Part shown: positions 1 to 7,115 of the stretch, piece by piece
Numbering within the stretch: position 1 is the first letter of the stretch
Layout of the letters: the number at the start of each line of letters is the position of its first letter
Assembly (NCBI GenBank): GCA_910586435.1
Contig: CAJUGT010000103.1
Span: 1 to 13,874 of the forward strand
Direction of reading: 5' to 3'
DNA length: 13,874 nucleotides
Origin: an uncultured Acetatifactor sp.
GTDB lineage: Bacteria; Bacillota; Clostridia; Lachnospirales; Lachnospiraceae
The notes under the pieces: generated by a model
Told to the model about the DNA's origin: nothing
The model's input: only the letters and a program-made list of their open reading frames with translations
Database searches by the model: none
Made by a program: the position numbers and the translations under genes

Positions 1-9
1 CCCTATGAG

Positions 10-50
10 GGAAGGGTTATTCAGCCGCTTTTGCGTCTGAAAACCCTTCC
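10..50 (-). terminator. Long hairpin after the DUF2589 operon, possible terminator
   Basis: GGAAGGGTT at 10-18 pairs with AACCCTTCC at 42-50. After a one-base bulge TTCAG (20-24) pairs with CTGAA (37-41), and CGC (26-28) can pair with GCG (33-35) around a TTTT loop. The structure starts 16 bases past the stop codon of the leftward gene at 66-866, so it probably ends that transcript. There is no U-run after the stem in that direction, so it is not a textbook intrinsic terminator; it could instead protect the 3' end or belong to the next locus. Confidence 0.5.
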
Positions 51-65
51 GGGCAGCTGGACTGT

Positions 66-866
66 TTACTGTTTCTTCACCGGTATCGGTTCCATCATCT
101 GCGCAAACAGTGATGTAAGCTTTGCCATTCCTTCCGAGGGTTCCTGCTGTACGGCCCTGGCATGTATCTTATATGTAGCCGTGCTGTCACTCTCCCTCTT
201 ATGGGTACTCTCCGATGATATATTGCCGGTGATATTCGCATTTAACCCAAACCAGGACTTATAGGACAAATTGCTGCTCACTTCTGATTTGCTCTTGTCC
301 TCCTTAATATCGGACTGTTTCACCTCCATCTCGAAATCCACCGTCAATTCATCCATGGTAAACGCCGGCAAAGGCACCAGGGACAATAAGGGCGCATTGA
401 TAGTCACATCCTGAGTTGTCACTGTCCCGTCTTCCTTTATCACCGGTCTCTGAACGGTGAGCTGGATAGCATTGGTTTCTTTGGGATTCTCATCAGGCCT
501 TGCCGCCTGCCCATCTTTGTACGCAAGTTTCATAATGCCGTCCAGATAAACCGCCGTCAGCTCCTGCTGCCCTTTGGCAGCCGCCAGAATAGGAGCGCAT
601 ATGAGGGATTCAATGGGCAGTCCCGCAAAACTGTCCGCAACATTTTCATTAGTTGCTCCTTCTGCGCCTAAAGGCTGCTGCTCCGTAGCTTCACTGGCCT
701 GAGAAACAACCTGGTTTCTTGCCAGCTCAATGTTAGCCGCCGCCTGTTCCGCAATGGAACTGCCGATTTTCTCCGAGCTGCCTCTGCTGTCCGCCTCCTG
801 TCCTAGAGACGTCTGTCCCATGCCTTCTGTGATTCCCCTGTTGCTTTTCTGTTCTGTGTTTTCCAT
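66..866 (-). CDS. DUF2589 domain-containing protein
   Basis: A 266-aa soluble protein with no signal peptide or membrane segment. The first ~75 residues are polar and low in complexity. The DUF2589 hallmarks follow: LPIESLICAPILAAAKGQ at about 83-100, a segment ending in PLLSLVPLPAFTMDELTVDF at about 159-178, and a C-terminal STATYKIHARAVQQ at about 228-241 followed by a helix and a Pro-rich end. The start has an excellent ribosome binding site, AAGGAGG seven bases before ATG. It is the second gene of a leftward pair with 974-1387, which looks like a distant relative. DUF2589 proteins often occur in clusters of two or more, but I know of no established biochemical role, so none is given. The family call rests on remembered motif patterns. 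Confidence 0.85.
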   Translation of the reverse strand: MENTEQKSNRGITEGMGQTSLGQEADSRGSSEKIGSSIAEQAAANIELARNQVVSQASEATEQQPLGAEGATNENVADSFAGLPIESLICAPILAAAKGQQELTAVYLDGIMKLAYKDGQAARPDENPKETNAIQLTVQRPVIKEDGTVTTQDVTINAPLLSLVPLPAFTMDELTVDFEMEVKQSDIKEDKSKSEVSSNLSYKSWFGLNANITGNISSESTHKRESDSTATYKIHARAVQQEPSEGMAKLTSLFAQMMEPIPVKKQ

Positions 867-916
867 CCGTTTTCCTCCTTGCCCATCCTGAGCATCTATC
901 TATAGGTTTATGGCTT

Positions 917-945
917 GCGTATTCTTGAATACTCTTGAGTTACGC
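917..945. repeat. Three-way nested palindrome between the DUF2589 genes
   Basis: GCGTA (917-921) can pair with TACGC (941-945). Between them lie two back-to-back 10-base palindromes, ATTCTTGAAT (921-930) and ACTCTTGAGT (931-940). The layout could form a small cruciform or three-way junction. It sits in the 107-base gap between the two leftward genes and may be an RNA processing or stability element, or a regulator site. Confidence 0.5.
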
Positions 946-973
946 CTTTCACATTCTCAGGCATACGTTTACC

Positions 974-1387
974 TTATATTTTCTTTAAATGCCCATCTGT
1001 TACCTTTGAAATGCCTTCCGGCGGAACAGAATTCCTGTATCGAAGTTTCATCTCATCTAACGTCCCGTCTTTTGCGCCTGCGGGAGCACATTCCACCAGA
1101 ACCTCCCCGTTTCTGTCAAACATCTTAAACCGCAATGTCACATCCACCCGGTCCAGGCGCATTGTATTATTGTGTACCAGCGCTGTCACAGGTATCCTGT
1201 GGACTTCCCTGCCATCCTGCAACGCCATATTAAATGTCAGCGGTGTGTATGCTTCTTCTCCATTGTTGTTGCTTTGCGCATAGCCGGAGGTTATGTACTG
1301 CCCCAATGCCGCCCTTTCCACTTCCAAATTCGCATGACTTATGGCTGCGCCGATTTCCTCTAAAAGATCTCTTAATAATACCGCCAT
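974..1387 (-). CDS. Small DUF2589-related hypothetical protein
   Basis: A 137-aa protein starting MAVLLRDLLEEIGAA. I chose the ATG at 1387 because GAGGAG lies about ten bases before it; a GTG at 1450 and an ATG at 1408 in the same frame have poorer sites. An amphipathic N-terminal helix (about 1-30) is followed by a beta-rich part containing IPVTALVHNNTMRLDRVDVTL, which resembles the PLLSLVP...MDELTVDF segment of the downstream DUF2589 protein in spacing (P, L-V, L-x-x-V-x-V). I infer a distant paralogue. There is no signal peptide or transmembrane helix. It is the first gene after the consensus promoter at 1601-1629 and is followed 107 bases later by the 266-aa DUF2589 gene. Function unknown. 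Confidence 0.7.
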   Translation of the reverse strand: MAVLLRDLLEEIGAAISHANLEVERAALGQYITSGYAQSNNNGEEAYTPLTFNMALQDGREVHRIPVTALVHNNTMRLDRVDVTLRFKMFDRNGEVLVECAPAGAKDGTLDEMKLRYRNSVPPEGISKVTDGHLKKI

Positions 1388-1424
1388 TGTTTTCTTTCTC
1401 CTCAGCATTCCCCTGTTTCCTCTT

Positions 1425-1442
1425 AGAAACCATCTGGTTTCT
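1425..1442. promoter_or_regulatory. Leader hairpin before the small DUF2589-related gene
   Basis: AGAAACC (1425-1431) and GGTTTCT (1436-1442) form a perfect 7-bp stem with a 4-base loop. In the leftward transcript it sits about 38 bases before the chosen start codon and just ahead of the ribosome binding site. It could influence translation or mRNA stability; no competing structure that would mark a switch is evident. Confidence 0.35.
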
Positions 1443-1568
1443 TCATCCACTCCATGGCATAAAATATATCAGCCCTGGTATTTTCTCTGGCCTGCAATTT
1501 TCGCAGATTGTTATAATCCGCGAGTGTGCGGTAAAGCAAATTTTAATATATGCCGCATCTCACAATTG

Positions 1569-1588
1569 TATTACATGTACATGTTATA
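1569..1588. promoter_or_regulatory. Near-palindromic operator candidate
   Basis: ACATGTACATGT (1573-1584) is a perfect 12-bp palindrome. With one mismatched position it extends to 20 bp (1569-1588). It starts only a few bases downstream of the transcription start predicted from the promoter at 1601-1629, the usual place for a repressor operator. The binding protein is unknown. Confidence 0.4.
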
Positions 1589-1600
1589 ATCCATAAATTT

Positions 1601-1629
1601 ATTATAGTAATTCCGTTTCCTTTTGTCAA
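1601..1629 (-). promoter_or_regulatory. Perfect consensus sigma-A promoter for the DUF2589 pair
   Basis: Reading leftward, TTGACA (1624-1629) is followed by a 17-base spacer and TATAAT (1601-1606): both hexamers and the spacing match the consensus exactly. The predicted start is near 1594, leaving a leader of about 207 bases before the ATG at 1387. A second, weaker candidate (TTGCTT, 18 bases, TATAAC at 1510-1539) lies within that leader. Such a strong promoter suggests high expression or tight control by a repressor. Confidence 0.75.
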
Positions 1630-1690
1630 GAACCAAAAGGGATTTTTGACGGAAACTGTCGAATGCATTGCCTTCAATTGCGTAACATCC

Positions 1691-2572
1691 TCATGGCCTC
1701 AGCTTCTTTGCCAGCCTTTCCAGTTCCTTCTTTTTCATTGGCGGAATCAATACATGCTCCGAGTCAAACCGCTCCACTCCCCTTTGCAGCATTTCCTCCA
1801 TAAAAGATTCATACAGATACAGCCCCTCTATGGCACGTTGTTCCTGATACAAGAAAAACTGAATAAATCCCTCATGGACTTTCATTCCATCCAAATTCAG
1901 AAATCCCTCCGCATGTACAGGAAAAACACTGGCACATTCTTCTGTCAACGCATAAAAGGCACCAATTTCTTTCGTATCCTTCTTCTGAAACAACTGTGGC
2001 CTGGCATAATAGACATCCCTGGCTTGCAGATTATGCAGTGTCTCCTCAAAATCCGAAAGATTATCACACGCTTCCCAGAACAACACCTTGTCCGAAGGAA
2101 TAAAATATGGCCACCGGGCCAGAGTCAGGATATAGCTTTTATATGTTTTGTTTGCAGCGAAATCCCTCAGCGACTTCAAACTAAAAGCCGTAAACTTCTC
2201 AATCCCCTCTTCCAGTTCCTTCCCTGTAAAATACCTTTCCTCTTCCACACAATACATTTCCACGCTTCCCAGCCTTCGCTCCATCTCCTGGACCAGCCTT
2301 GCAAAATCCGCTATTTCAGCCCTGGTTGTGGGTATATTATAACTGACTTCATAGCAGCCCTCCTCTGCCTTTCCGCAATCCAAGAAGATACCCCTGCCGA
2401 TTCTGTCCGGATGAAACAGGATGGCTGTGCCGTTTTGCTGTTCTCCCTCCCGCAAAATATAGAATTCATCATTGGAGCCATACACAAATCCACAGGCGTT
2501 TGCCAATGTGGGAATATCAAGGGGATTTGCGAAACCTTTCTCTTTCTGTCTTACCTGTAATGTAAAAGCCAT
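1691..2572 (-). CDS. DUF4299-like hypothetical protein
   Basis: A 293-aa soluble protein. I chose the ATG at 2572 (MAFTLQVRQKEKGF) because AGGAG lies seven bases before it; the in-frame ATG at 2578 would be almost on top of that site. Features that recall DUF4299 are GRGIFLDCGKAEEGCYEVSY followed by PTTRAEIADFARLVQEMERRLG near the middle, and FFLYQEQRAIEGLYLYESFMEE followed by the terminal LIPPMKKKELERLAKKLRP. No signal peptide, membrane helix or catalytic motif is visible. It is divergent from the metallophosphoesterase at 2653, with 80 bases between the start codons, and is probably transcribed alone. The assignment is from remembered patterns; the function of the family is not known to me. 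Confidence 0.65.
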   Translation of the reverse strand: MAFTLQVRQKEKGFANPLDIPTLANACGFVYGSNDEFYILREGEQQNGTAILFHPDRIGRGIFLDCGKAEEGCYEVSYNIPTTRAEIADFARLVQEMERRLGSVEMYCVEEERYFTGKELEEGIEKFTAFSLKSLRDFAANKTYKSYILTLARWPYFIPSDKVLFWEACDNLSDFEETLHNLQARDVYYARPQLFQKKDTKEIGAFYALTEECASVFPVHAEGFLNLDGMKVHEGFIQFFLYQEQRAIEGLYLYESFMEEMLQRGVERFDSEHVLIPPMKKKELERLAKKLRP

Positions 2573-2606
2573 ATCCATACTCCTTTTCTCACCTTTTTTT
2601 CTTATT

Positions 2607-2615
2607 ATCATACCA
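2607..2615 (-). promoter_or_regulatory. Extended -10 promoter for the DUF4299-like gene
   Basis: On the leftward strand TGGTATGAT forms an extended -10 (TG, one base, TATGAT) with no convincing -35. It is about 35 bases upstream of the chosen ATG at 2572. The 80-base divergent gap must also hold the rightward promoter of the phosphoesterase, for which I see no clear candidate. Confidence 0.4.
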
Positions 2616-2652
2616 TATATCAAATTCTCTTTCTAGGAAATTCCAACACCAA

Positions 2653-3558
2653 ATGAGCTATTATTCCCGTCTGAACAAATCTTTTGAGGGAGCTCCCAGG
2701 CTTCCTTTGAATCATTACACAAAATATGTCCTGTTCAGTGATTGTCACCGGGGTGTGGGCACCACCAATGACAATTTCCTGAAAAACCAGAATCTGTATT
2801 ATGCCGCCCTGCAATATTATTATCGAAATGGCTATACCTATATTGAACTGGGGGATGGGGACGAATTGTGGGAGAACCGCAGTATGAAACAGATTATAGA
2901 AGCCCACGGGGACATATTCTCTCTCCTGTCCCAGTTCCATGGACAAGGACGCCTGTATATGCTTTACGGCAATCATGACATGGCAAAAAAGGATATACGT
3001 TTTACCGTGCGAAACTGCATGGTCTATCCATGCTGCTGCGGTAACAATCCTTACCTGGAAAGACAGCCCCTCCTGCCGGATGTGACATTCTATCCGGGAA
3101 TCATACTGGAAAATACCTCTGCTTCCCCTTCCGAAGATGTCTATCTCACCCATGGACATCAGGCAGATTTCTTTAATTCCACCTTATGGCGTTTTTCCCG
3201 TTTTCTGGTTCGATACCTGTGGCGGCCCCTGGAACATTACGGGGTGCTTGATCCCACCAGCGCTGCCAGAAACTACACAAGAAAGCAAAAAACAGAGCGG
3301 CGTCTGCACCACTGGGCAAAGCAGGAAAAGCATATCCTGATTACCGGGCACACTCACCGCCCCGCCCTTTCCGAAGCCGATGCCTATTATTATAATTGCG
3401 GAAGCTGTGTACATCCTTACAGCATTACCTGTCTGGAACTGCAATATATGCACATCCGTCTGGTCAAGTGGGTCCTTGCCGCCAGACCGGATATGAGTCT
3501 CTATGTTACCAGGGAAGTACTATCGGAAACAGTACCGCTCTCCCATCATGTTGAATAG
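2653..3558 (+). CDS. Calcineurin-like metallophosphoesterase
   Basis: A 301-aa cytoplasmic enzyme with the complete two-metal phosphoesterase signature: D30-x-H32 in SDCHRG, GDGDE at 67-71, GNHD at 106-109, THGH at 166-169 and GHTH at 232-235. These residues bind the dinuclear metal centre and hydrolyse phosphomonoesters or diesters. The substrate cannot be told from the sequence. The D-x-H, GD, GNHD, GH, GHTH layout also fits LpxH-like hydrolases and small serine/threonine phosphatases, but a Gram-positive host argues against lipid A work. No signal peptide. The start has only a distant AGGAAA about 12 bases upstream, yet no other in-frame start exists nearby. It converges on the surface-protein gene ending at 3573. 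Confidence 0.85.
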   Translation: MSYYSRLNKSFEGAPRLPLNHYTKYVLFSDCHRGVGTTNDNFLKNQNLYYAALQYYYRNGYTYIELGDGDELWENRSMKQIIEAHGDIFSLLSQFHGQGRLYMLYGNHDMAKKDIRFTVRNCMVYPCCCGNNPYLERQPLLPDVTFYPGIILENTSASPSEDVYLTHGHQADFFNSTLWRFSRFLVRYLWRPLEHYGVLDPTSAARNYTRKQKTERRLHHWAKQEKHILITGHTHRPALSEADAYYYNCGSCVHPYSITCLELQYMHIRLVKWVLAARPDMSLYVTREVLSETVPLSHHVE

Positions 3559-3561
3559 CTG

Positions 3562-3580
3562 CGCTCTTTGCTTTAGAGCG
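3562..3580. terminator. Hairpin between convergent genes, weak terminator candidate
   Basis: CGCTCT (3562-3567) pairs with AGAGCG (3575-3580) around a 7-base loop. It lies four bases past the phosphoesterase stop and overlaps the stop codon of the leftward gene at 3573. A T-run at 3593-3598 follows on the + strand but is 12 bases away, so termination is uncertain. There is little other room for a terminator between these genes. Confidence 0.3.
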
Positions 3581-6500
3581 AATGGTCCGGTGCTTTTTTC
3601 TGTCTATGTCTTCCTATGGCTTTTGACAATAACAACAGTATAATTACAACTGCCCCTGCCGCACCTGCCATCAGAAGGATTTTGCTGTCCTCCTCTTCTG
3701 CCATTATAATCCGAAATGTTCCCGGTCTTTCCATGGCAAAAGCAAGATAACTGCCCATCACTTCCACAGGAACCTGACGATAGTTCCCATCTTCCCAGAC
3801 TTCCACCATAGTATCCTCCGGAGCATTCTCCCAAAGCACACGCACATGTATGGGTTCCTCATATGTACCGTTCAACATCCCGTTTTCATCCACATATCCA
3901 ATGGCAATTTGCGTTCCTTCCCGGGTGTCTTTCAAAGTCAGCCTTGCCTCCGGCAAAAATTTCCCCTGCGCCAGCAGCCTGGTCTTGCCGTTTTCGTCCT
4001 TTTCCTCACTGGCCAGAGAGGTAATCCATTTTTCATATTGTGCCTCCAGCATCTTATTGCCAGTGACATAATCCCAGTCAAACTCGGGCCATGTGCCATA
4101 AAATCCCTCCTTTGCCGGCACTTCCGGAATCAGGCTCCTGTCAATGGCTTCCCCATAATGACACCGCAGGGAAAGCAGTTCCTGCCCCTCCGCCCGAAAA
4201 CTGATGGTAAATTCCGTAAAAGCCCGGGGCACTTCCGGCCTGGCACAGAAATCCGCATACGCAAGCGGTTCCGCGCCGCCCGTATAACCTATGGAATCCA
4301 CCCCCGGCAACACATTATCACAGGCATCATTACTCACATAATAATTGCCGCATAAAATCCCTTCCTCTTCCACCTGACCGGCGATAGAACCTGCGTATTC
4401 CCCGGTATACGCCACTTCCGGATATGCGTAACTGTAAAAAATATCACAGCCCTTACCCACAATGCCTCCCACATTATTTTTGCCGGATAACTCACCGAGA
4501 AAATAACAACTTCTGACGCAATAACTGGAAGAACCCACAACTCCCCCCACATAACTGCCGCCTGTACTGGATACCGCTCCATAAGATTCACAGGAAATCA
4601 CGGCTCCATAATCCCCTCTGCCCACGATACCCCCCACATAATCCTTCTTTCCCTGAATATCGCCCAGATTCCGGCTCTCTCGCACAATAGCCTTTATGGT
4701 CTGCTCAATATTGAAACTTTCTTCACCGCTGAAGGTAATATCGTCTTCCGGATCAAAATCGTATTCTGTAGCCACCTGCCCCACAATACCACCCACATTT
4801 GTGTCCGCTTCCACGGGGCCGGAATTGACGCAAAGAGTAATTTTGCCCTGTTGAAAGGTGGCCGTATCATAATATCCCTCTTCTGCCGAAACTTCCGGCT
4901 CGTTGGCTTCCGTACCCGCCGCCTCGTTGACTTCTGTACCCGCCGCCTCGTCTGAGGCATCCTCCACGGAAATGCCTTCATAGCGGAACAAATCATCCCT
5001 CAGTTCATTTATGGTACGGCGCAGTACTTTCCCCTGTTGCATCAAAGCATCCACATTGGCCGACGTTTTGTCAGTGCCATCCGCCAATACATCCGCAAGC
5101 CGCTGCATGTTGTTTCCCGCAGCGTCTAATTCCCTGTTCAGAATCTCCAGGTTCTCACGGATACCACCGCTTCTGTCATTGGCAGCGGAAGTCATATTGT
5201 TTAAATGATTGCTCGTTCCCTCTCCAAAGCGCCGTAACGCGGCGAAATAACTTTCCAGGTCTTCCCGTATATCCCAGTTCTGAGTTCCCTGCCATTGGTC
5301 CGGCAAGCCTGCATTACTTCCGTTTTGATTATTGTTTCCCTGACCATTTCCATTCGGAAACTGCTGATCTAAGAAGCTATTGTTTCCATCATTGGCATTG
5401 CTCCCGTTGATGACAGGATTCTCAGGAATGGTATGATTCCCATTAAGGGCATTGTCTCCTTGTCCCGGGGTATACATGGAATTCCCTTCCTGTACCATAT
5501 TCTCCTGGAAAGCTTCTGTCTGGCTTAACAGTTCCGGCCCCTGCTCACCCTCTTCAGTTTTATTCAGTTCGCCATCGCCTGAATCGGGCAGTTTTATGTC
5601 ACTGTCTCCTGAGCCAGGCAGCTTTATGCCACCGTCGCCTGAATCGGGCAGTTTTATACCGCCTTCTCCTGAATCAGGCAGTTTTATGCCGCCTTCTCCT
5701 GAGTCGGGTAGTTTTATGCCGCCTTCTCCTGAGTCGGGCAGTTTTATGTCACTGTCTCCTGAGTCGGGCAGTTTTATACCGCCCTCTCCTGAGCCTGGCA
5801 GTTTTATGCCGCCGTCGCCGGGAGTGTTGTCTTCATTTTTATCAGCCTCCGCCAAATCTCCCCATTCCTGATTCAATCGGTCCAAATCATTACCGATTCC
5901 GGTTAGCTCCTGATTGTAAATGTACCATACATCCATTGCCGCTTCGGCCAGTTCACCCGCCGCATTGGAGGCATTTGTCAGATTTACACTGATTTGTCTT
6001 GTCAAATCCACAGCCTCACCGCTGTACCTGCTCAAATCTTCATGTGACGCTTCCAACAGCTGAAAGAAAAGGTCTGTTTCCCTGTCTATCTCACTGAGCT
6101 TATCACTCAGATATTGAACTTCCAAAAACGGTTCCATCTGGCCAACGATACCGCCCACATCTTTTCTGCCCAGCACATGTCCCGAATTACTGCAATTCTG
6201 CAAATATCCCTGATGCAGCCTGCCCACGATTCCCCCGGTATTATATCCCACATGCTGATAGCCCACCACTCCTGTGTTAGAGCAATAATATATCTTTCCT
6301 TCGGAGTACCCTGCAATTCCTCCCGTATCCGTATGCGCCCTTATTGTCTGCGCGTCATTGAGCTCTTCCAGATTTTCCATGGTAATGTCTTCAATGCCCA
6401 AAGGCACATCCTGACTATATGTATTGATATTACCCACATTTTCACAATTGTTTATCACTCCCTGGTTCTTACCGCAGATGCCCCCGGTACATTGATCTCC

Positions 6501-7115
6501 TGTGACTATGGCAAATGACCCACAGCGCCTGATCTCTCCTCCTGGCCCGTTCACTCCCACAATACCGCCCACTTCTTCGGCACCTGACACACTTCCATAC
6601 ACATTACAGTCAAACACTTTTCCATAGTTTACACCCGCAATCATTCCAATCCGGCTTTTGCTCCCTACCGGCGCCAGCCTGCCCTGGACGGACAGATGCC
6701 TTATCACGCCTCCCTTCTGTACATAACGAAACAGTCCCGCTACCGACCCGGCGGAATCAAGTTCCAGTCCGGATATTTTATAACCGCCACCGTCAAAAAC
6801 CCCGGAAAAACTTGGAATCATTATACCTTTATGCTCCTCTAGCACAATATCATTTGCCAATTTCACATATTTGTCCTGTGACCAGGAATCCAGACGGCAA
6901 TCCTGAGCCAGCAGCGCCAATTCCTCTTCCGTGGAAATTGTAATCACCGTATATTCCCCTTCTGCTGCCGAAATCCCCACCCGGTTATCCCCTGCCACAT
7001 ATTGCCCAAAGGAAGGCAGTTCCGCTGCCATGACCGGAACCATTTCCCCAGATAACATAACGCAGGACAATATGAGGGAAAAATACGCTTTATATCCCCG
7101 TTTGTCACTTTTCAT
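3573..7115 (-). CDS. Exported membrane-anchored GLUG-repeat surface protein
   Basis: An 1180-aa surface protein. Residues 1-31 form a signal peptide (basic start, hydrophobic core, VMA-A end). Two blocks of GLUG-type repeats with GGIVG or GGICG cores lie at about 100-326 and 773-915. Between them are a helical segment (333-425), an eight-copy 10-residue repeat (435-514), an Asn/Gly-rich linker (550-605) and a second helical segment (612-712). A domain at about 967-1030 resembles Listeria-type B repeats. A hydrophobic helix at 1146-1164 and a basic tail anchor the C-terminus; no sortase motif lies just before it. The start overlaps the MMPL stop by 11 bases, with AGGAGG nine bases before ATG, so the two are translationally coupled. 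I infer an envelope protein made or exported together with the transporter; adhesion is possible but unproven. Confidence 0.85.
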   Translation of the reverse strand: MKSDKRGYKAYFSLILSCVMLSGEMVPVMAAELPSFGQYVAGDNRVGISAAEGEYTVITISTEEELALLAQDCRLDSWSQDKYVKLANDIVLEEHKGIMIPSFSGVFDGGGYKISGLELDSAGSVAGLFRYVQKGGVIRHLSVQGRLAPVGSKSRIGMIAGVNYGKVFDCNVYGSVSGAEEVGGIVGVNGPGGEIRRCGSFAIVTGDQCTGGICGKNQGVINNCENVGNINTYSQDVPLGIEDITMENLEELNDAQTIRAHTDTGGIAGYSEGKIYYCSNTGVVGYQHVGYNTGGIVGRLHQGYLQNCSNSGHVLGRKDVGGIVGQMEPFLEVQYLSDKLSEIDRETDLFFQLLEASHEDLSRYSGEAVDLTRQISVNLTNASNAAGELAEAAMDVWYIYNQELTGIGNDLDRLNQEWGDLAEADKNEDNTPGDGGIKLPGSGEGGIKLPDSGDSDIKLPDSGEGGIKLPDSGEGGIKLPDSGEGGIKLPDSGDGGIKLPGSGDSDIKLPDSGDGELNKTEEGEQGPELLSQTEAFQENMVQEGNSMYTPGQGDNALNGNHTIPENPVINGSNANDGNNSFLDQQFPNGNGQGNNNQNGSNAGLPDQWQGTQNWDIREDLESYFAALRRFGEGTSNHLNNMTSAANDRSGGIRENLEILNRELDAAGNNMQRLADVLADGTDKTSANVDALMQQGKVLRRTINELRDDLFRYEGISVEDASDEAAGTEVNEAAGTEANEPEVSAEEGYYDTATFQQGKITLCVNSGPVEADTNVGGIVGQVATEYDFDPEDDITFSGEESFNIEQTIKAIVRESRNLGDIQGKKDYVGGIVGRGDYGAVISCESYGAVSSTGGSYVGGVVGSSSYCVRSCYFLGELSGKNNVGGIVGKGCDIFYSYAYPEVAYTGEYAGSIAGQVEEEGILCGNYYVSNDACDNVLPGVDSIGYTGGAEPLAYADFCARPEVPRAFTEFTISFRAEGQELLSLRCHYGEAIDRSLIPEVPAKEGFYGTWPEFDWDYVTGNKMLEAQYEKWITSLASEEKDENGKTRLLAQGKFLPEARLTLKDTREGTQIAIGYVDENGMLNGTYEEPIHVRVLWENAPEDTMVEVWEDGNYRQVPVEVMGSYLAFAMERPGTFRIIMAEEEDSKILLMAGAAGAVVIILLLLSKAIGRHRQKKAPDHSL
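5574..5813 (-). repeat. Eight tandem 30-bp repeats coding for GGIKLPDSGE
   Basis: Eight in-frame copies of a 30-bp unit encode residues 435-514 of the surface protein; variants are GG or SD at the first two positions, LPDSG or LPGSG, and a final E or D. Copies differ at synonymous sites too. Copy number could change by slippage or recombination without breaking the frame, altering the length of the linker. The opposite strand is open across the array only because of the repeat composition. Confidence 0.95.

Noticed and set aside
1550..2560. Rightward ORF of 336 aa
   Set aside because: It is antisense to the DUF4299-like gene, begins in AT-rich leader DNA without a ribosome binding site, and its protein has no recognisable pattern.
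5574..5813. Tandem repeats as a possible CRISPR array
   Set aside because: The units are directly adjacent with no unique spacers and are in frame within a gene.
5452..5871. Rightward ORF of 139 aa rich in Ser and Pro
   Set aside because: It is the antisense of the 30-bp repeat array in the surface protein; the repeat keeps the opposite frame open.
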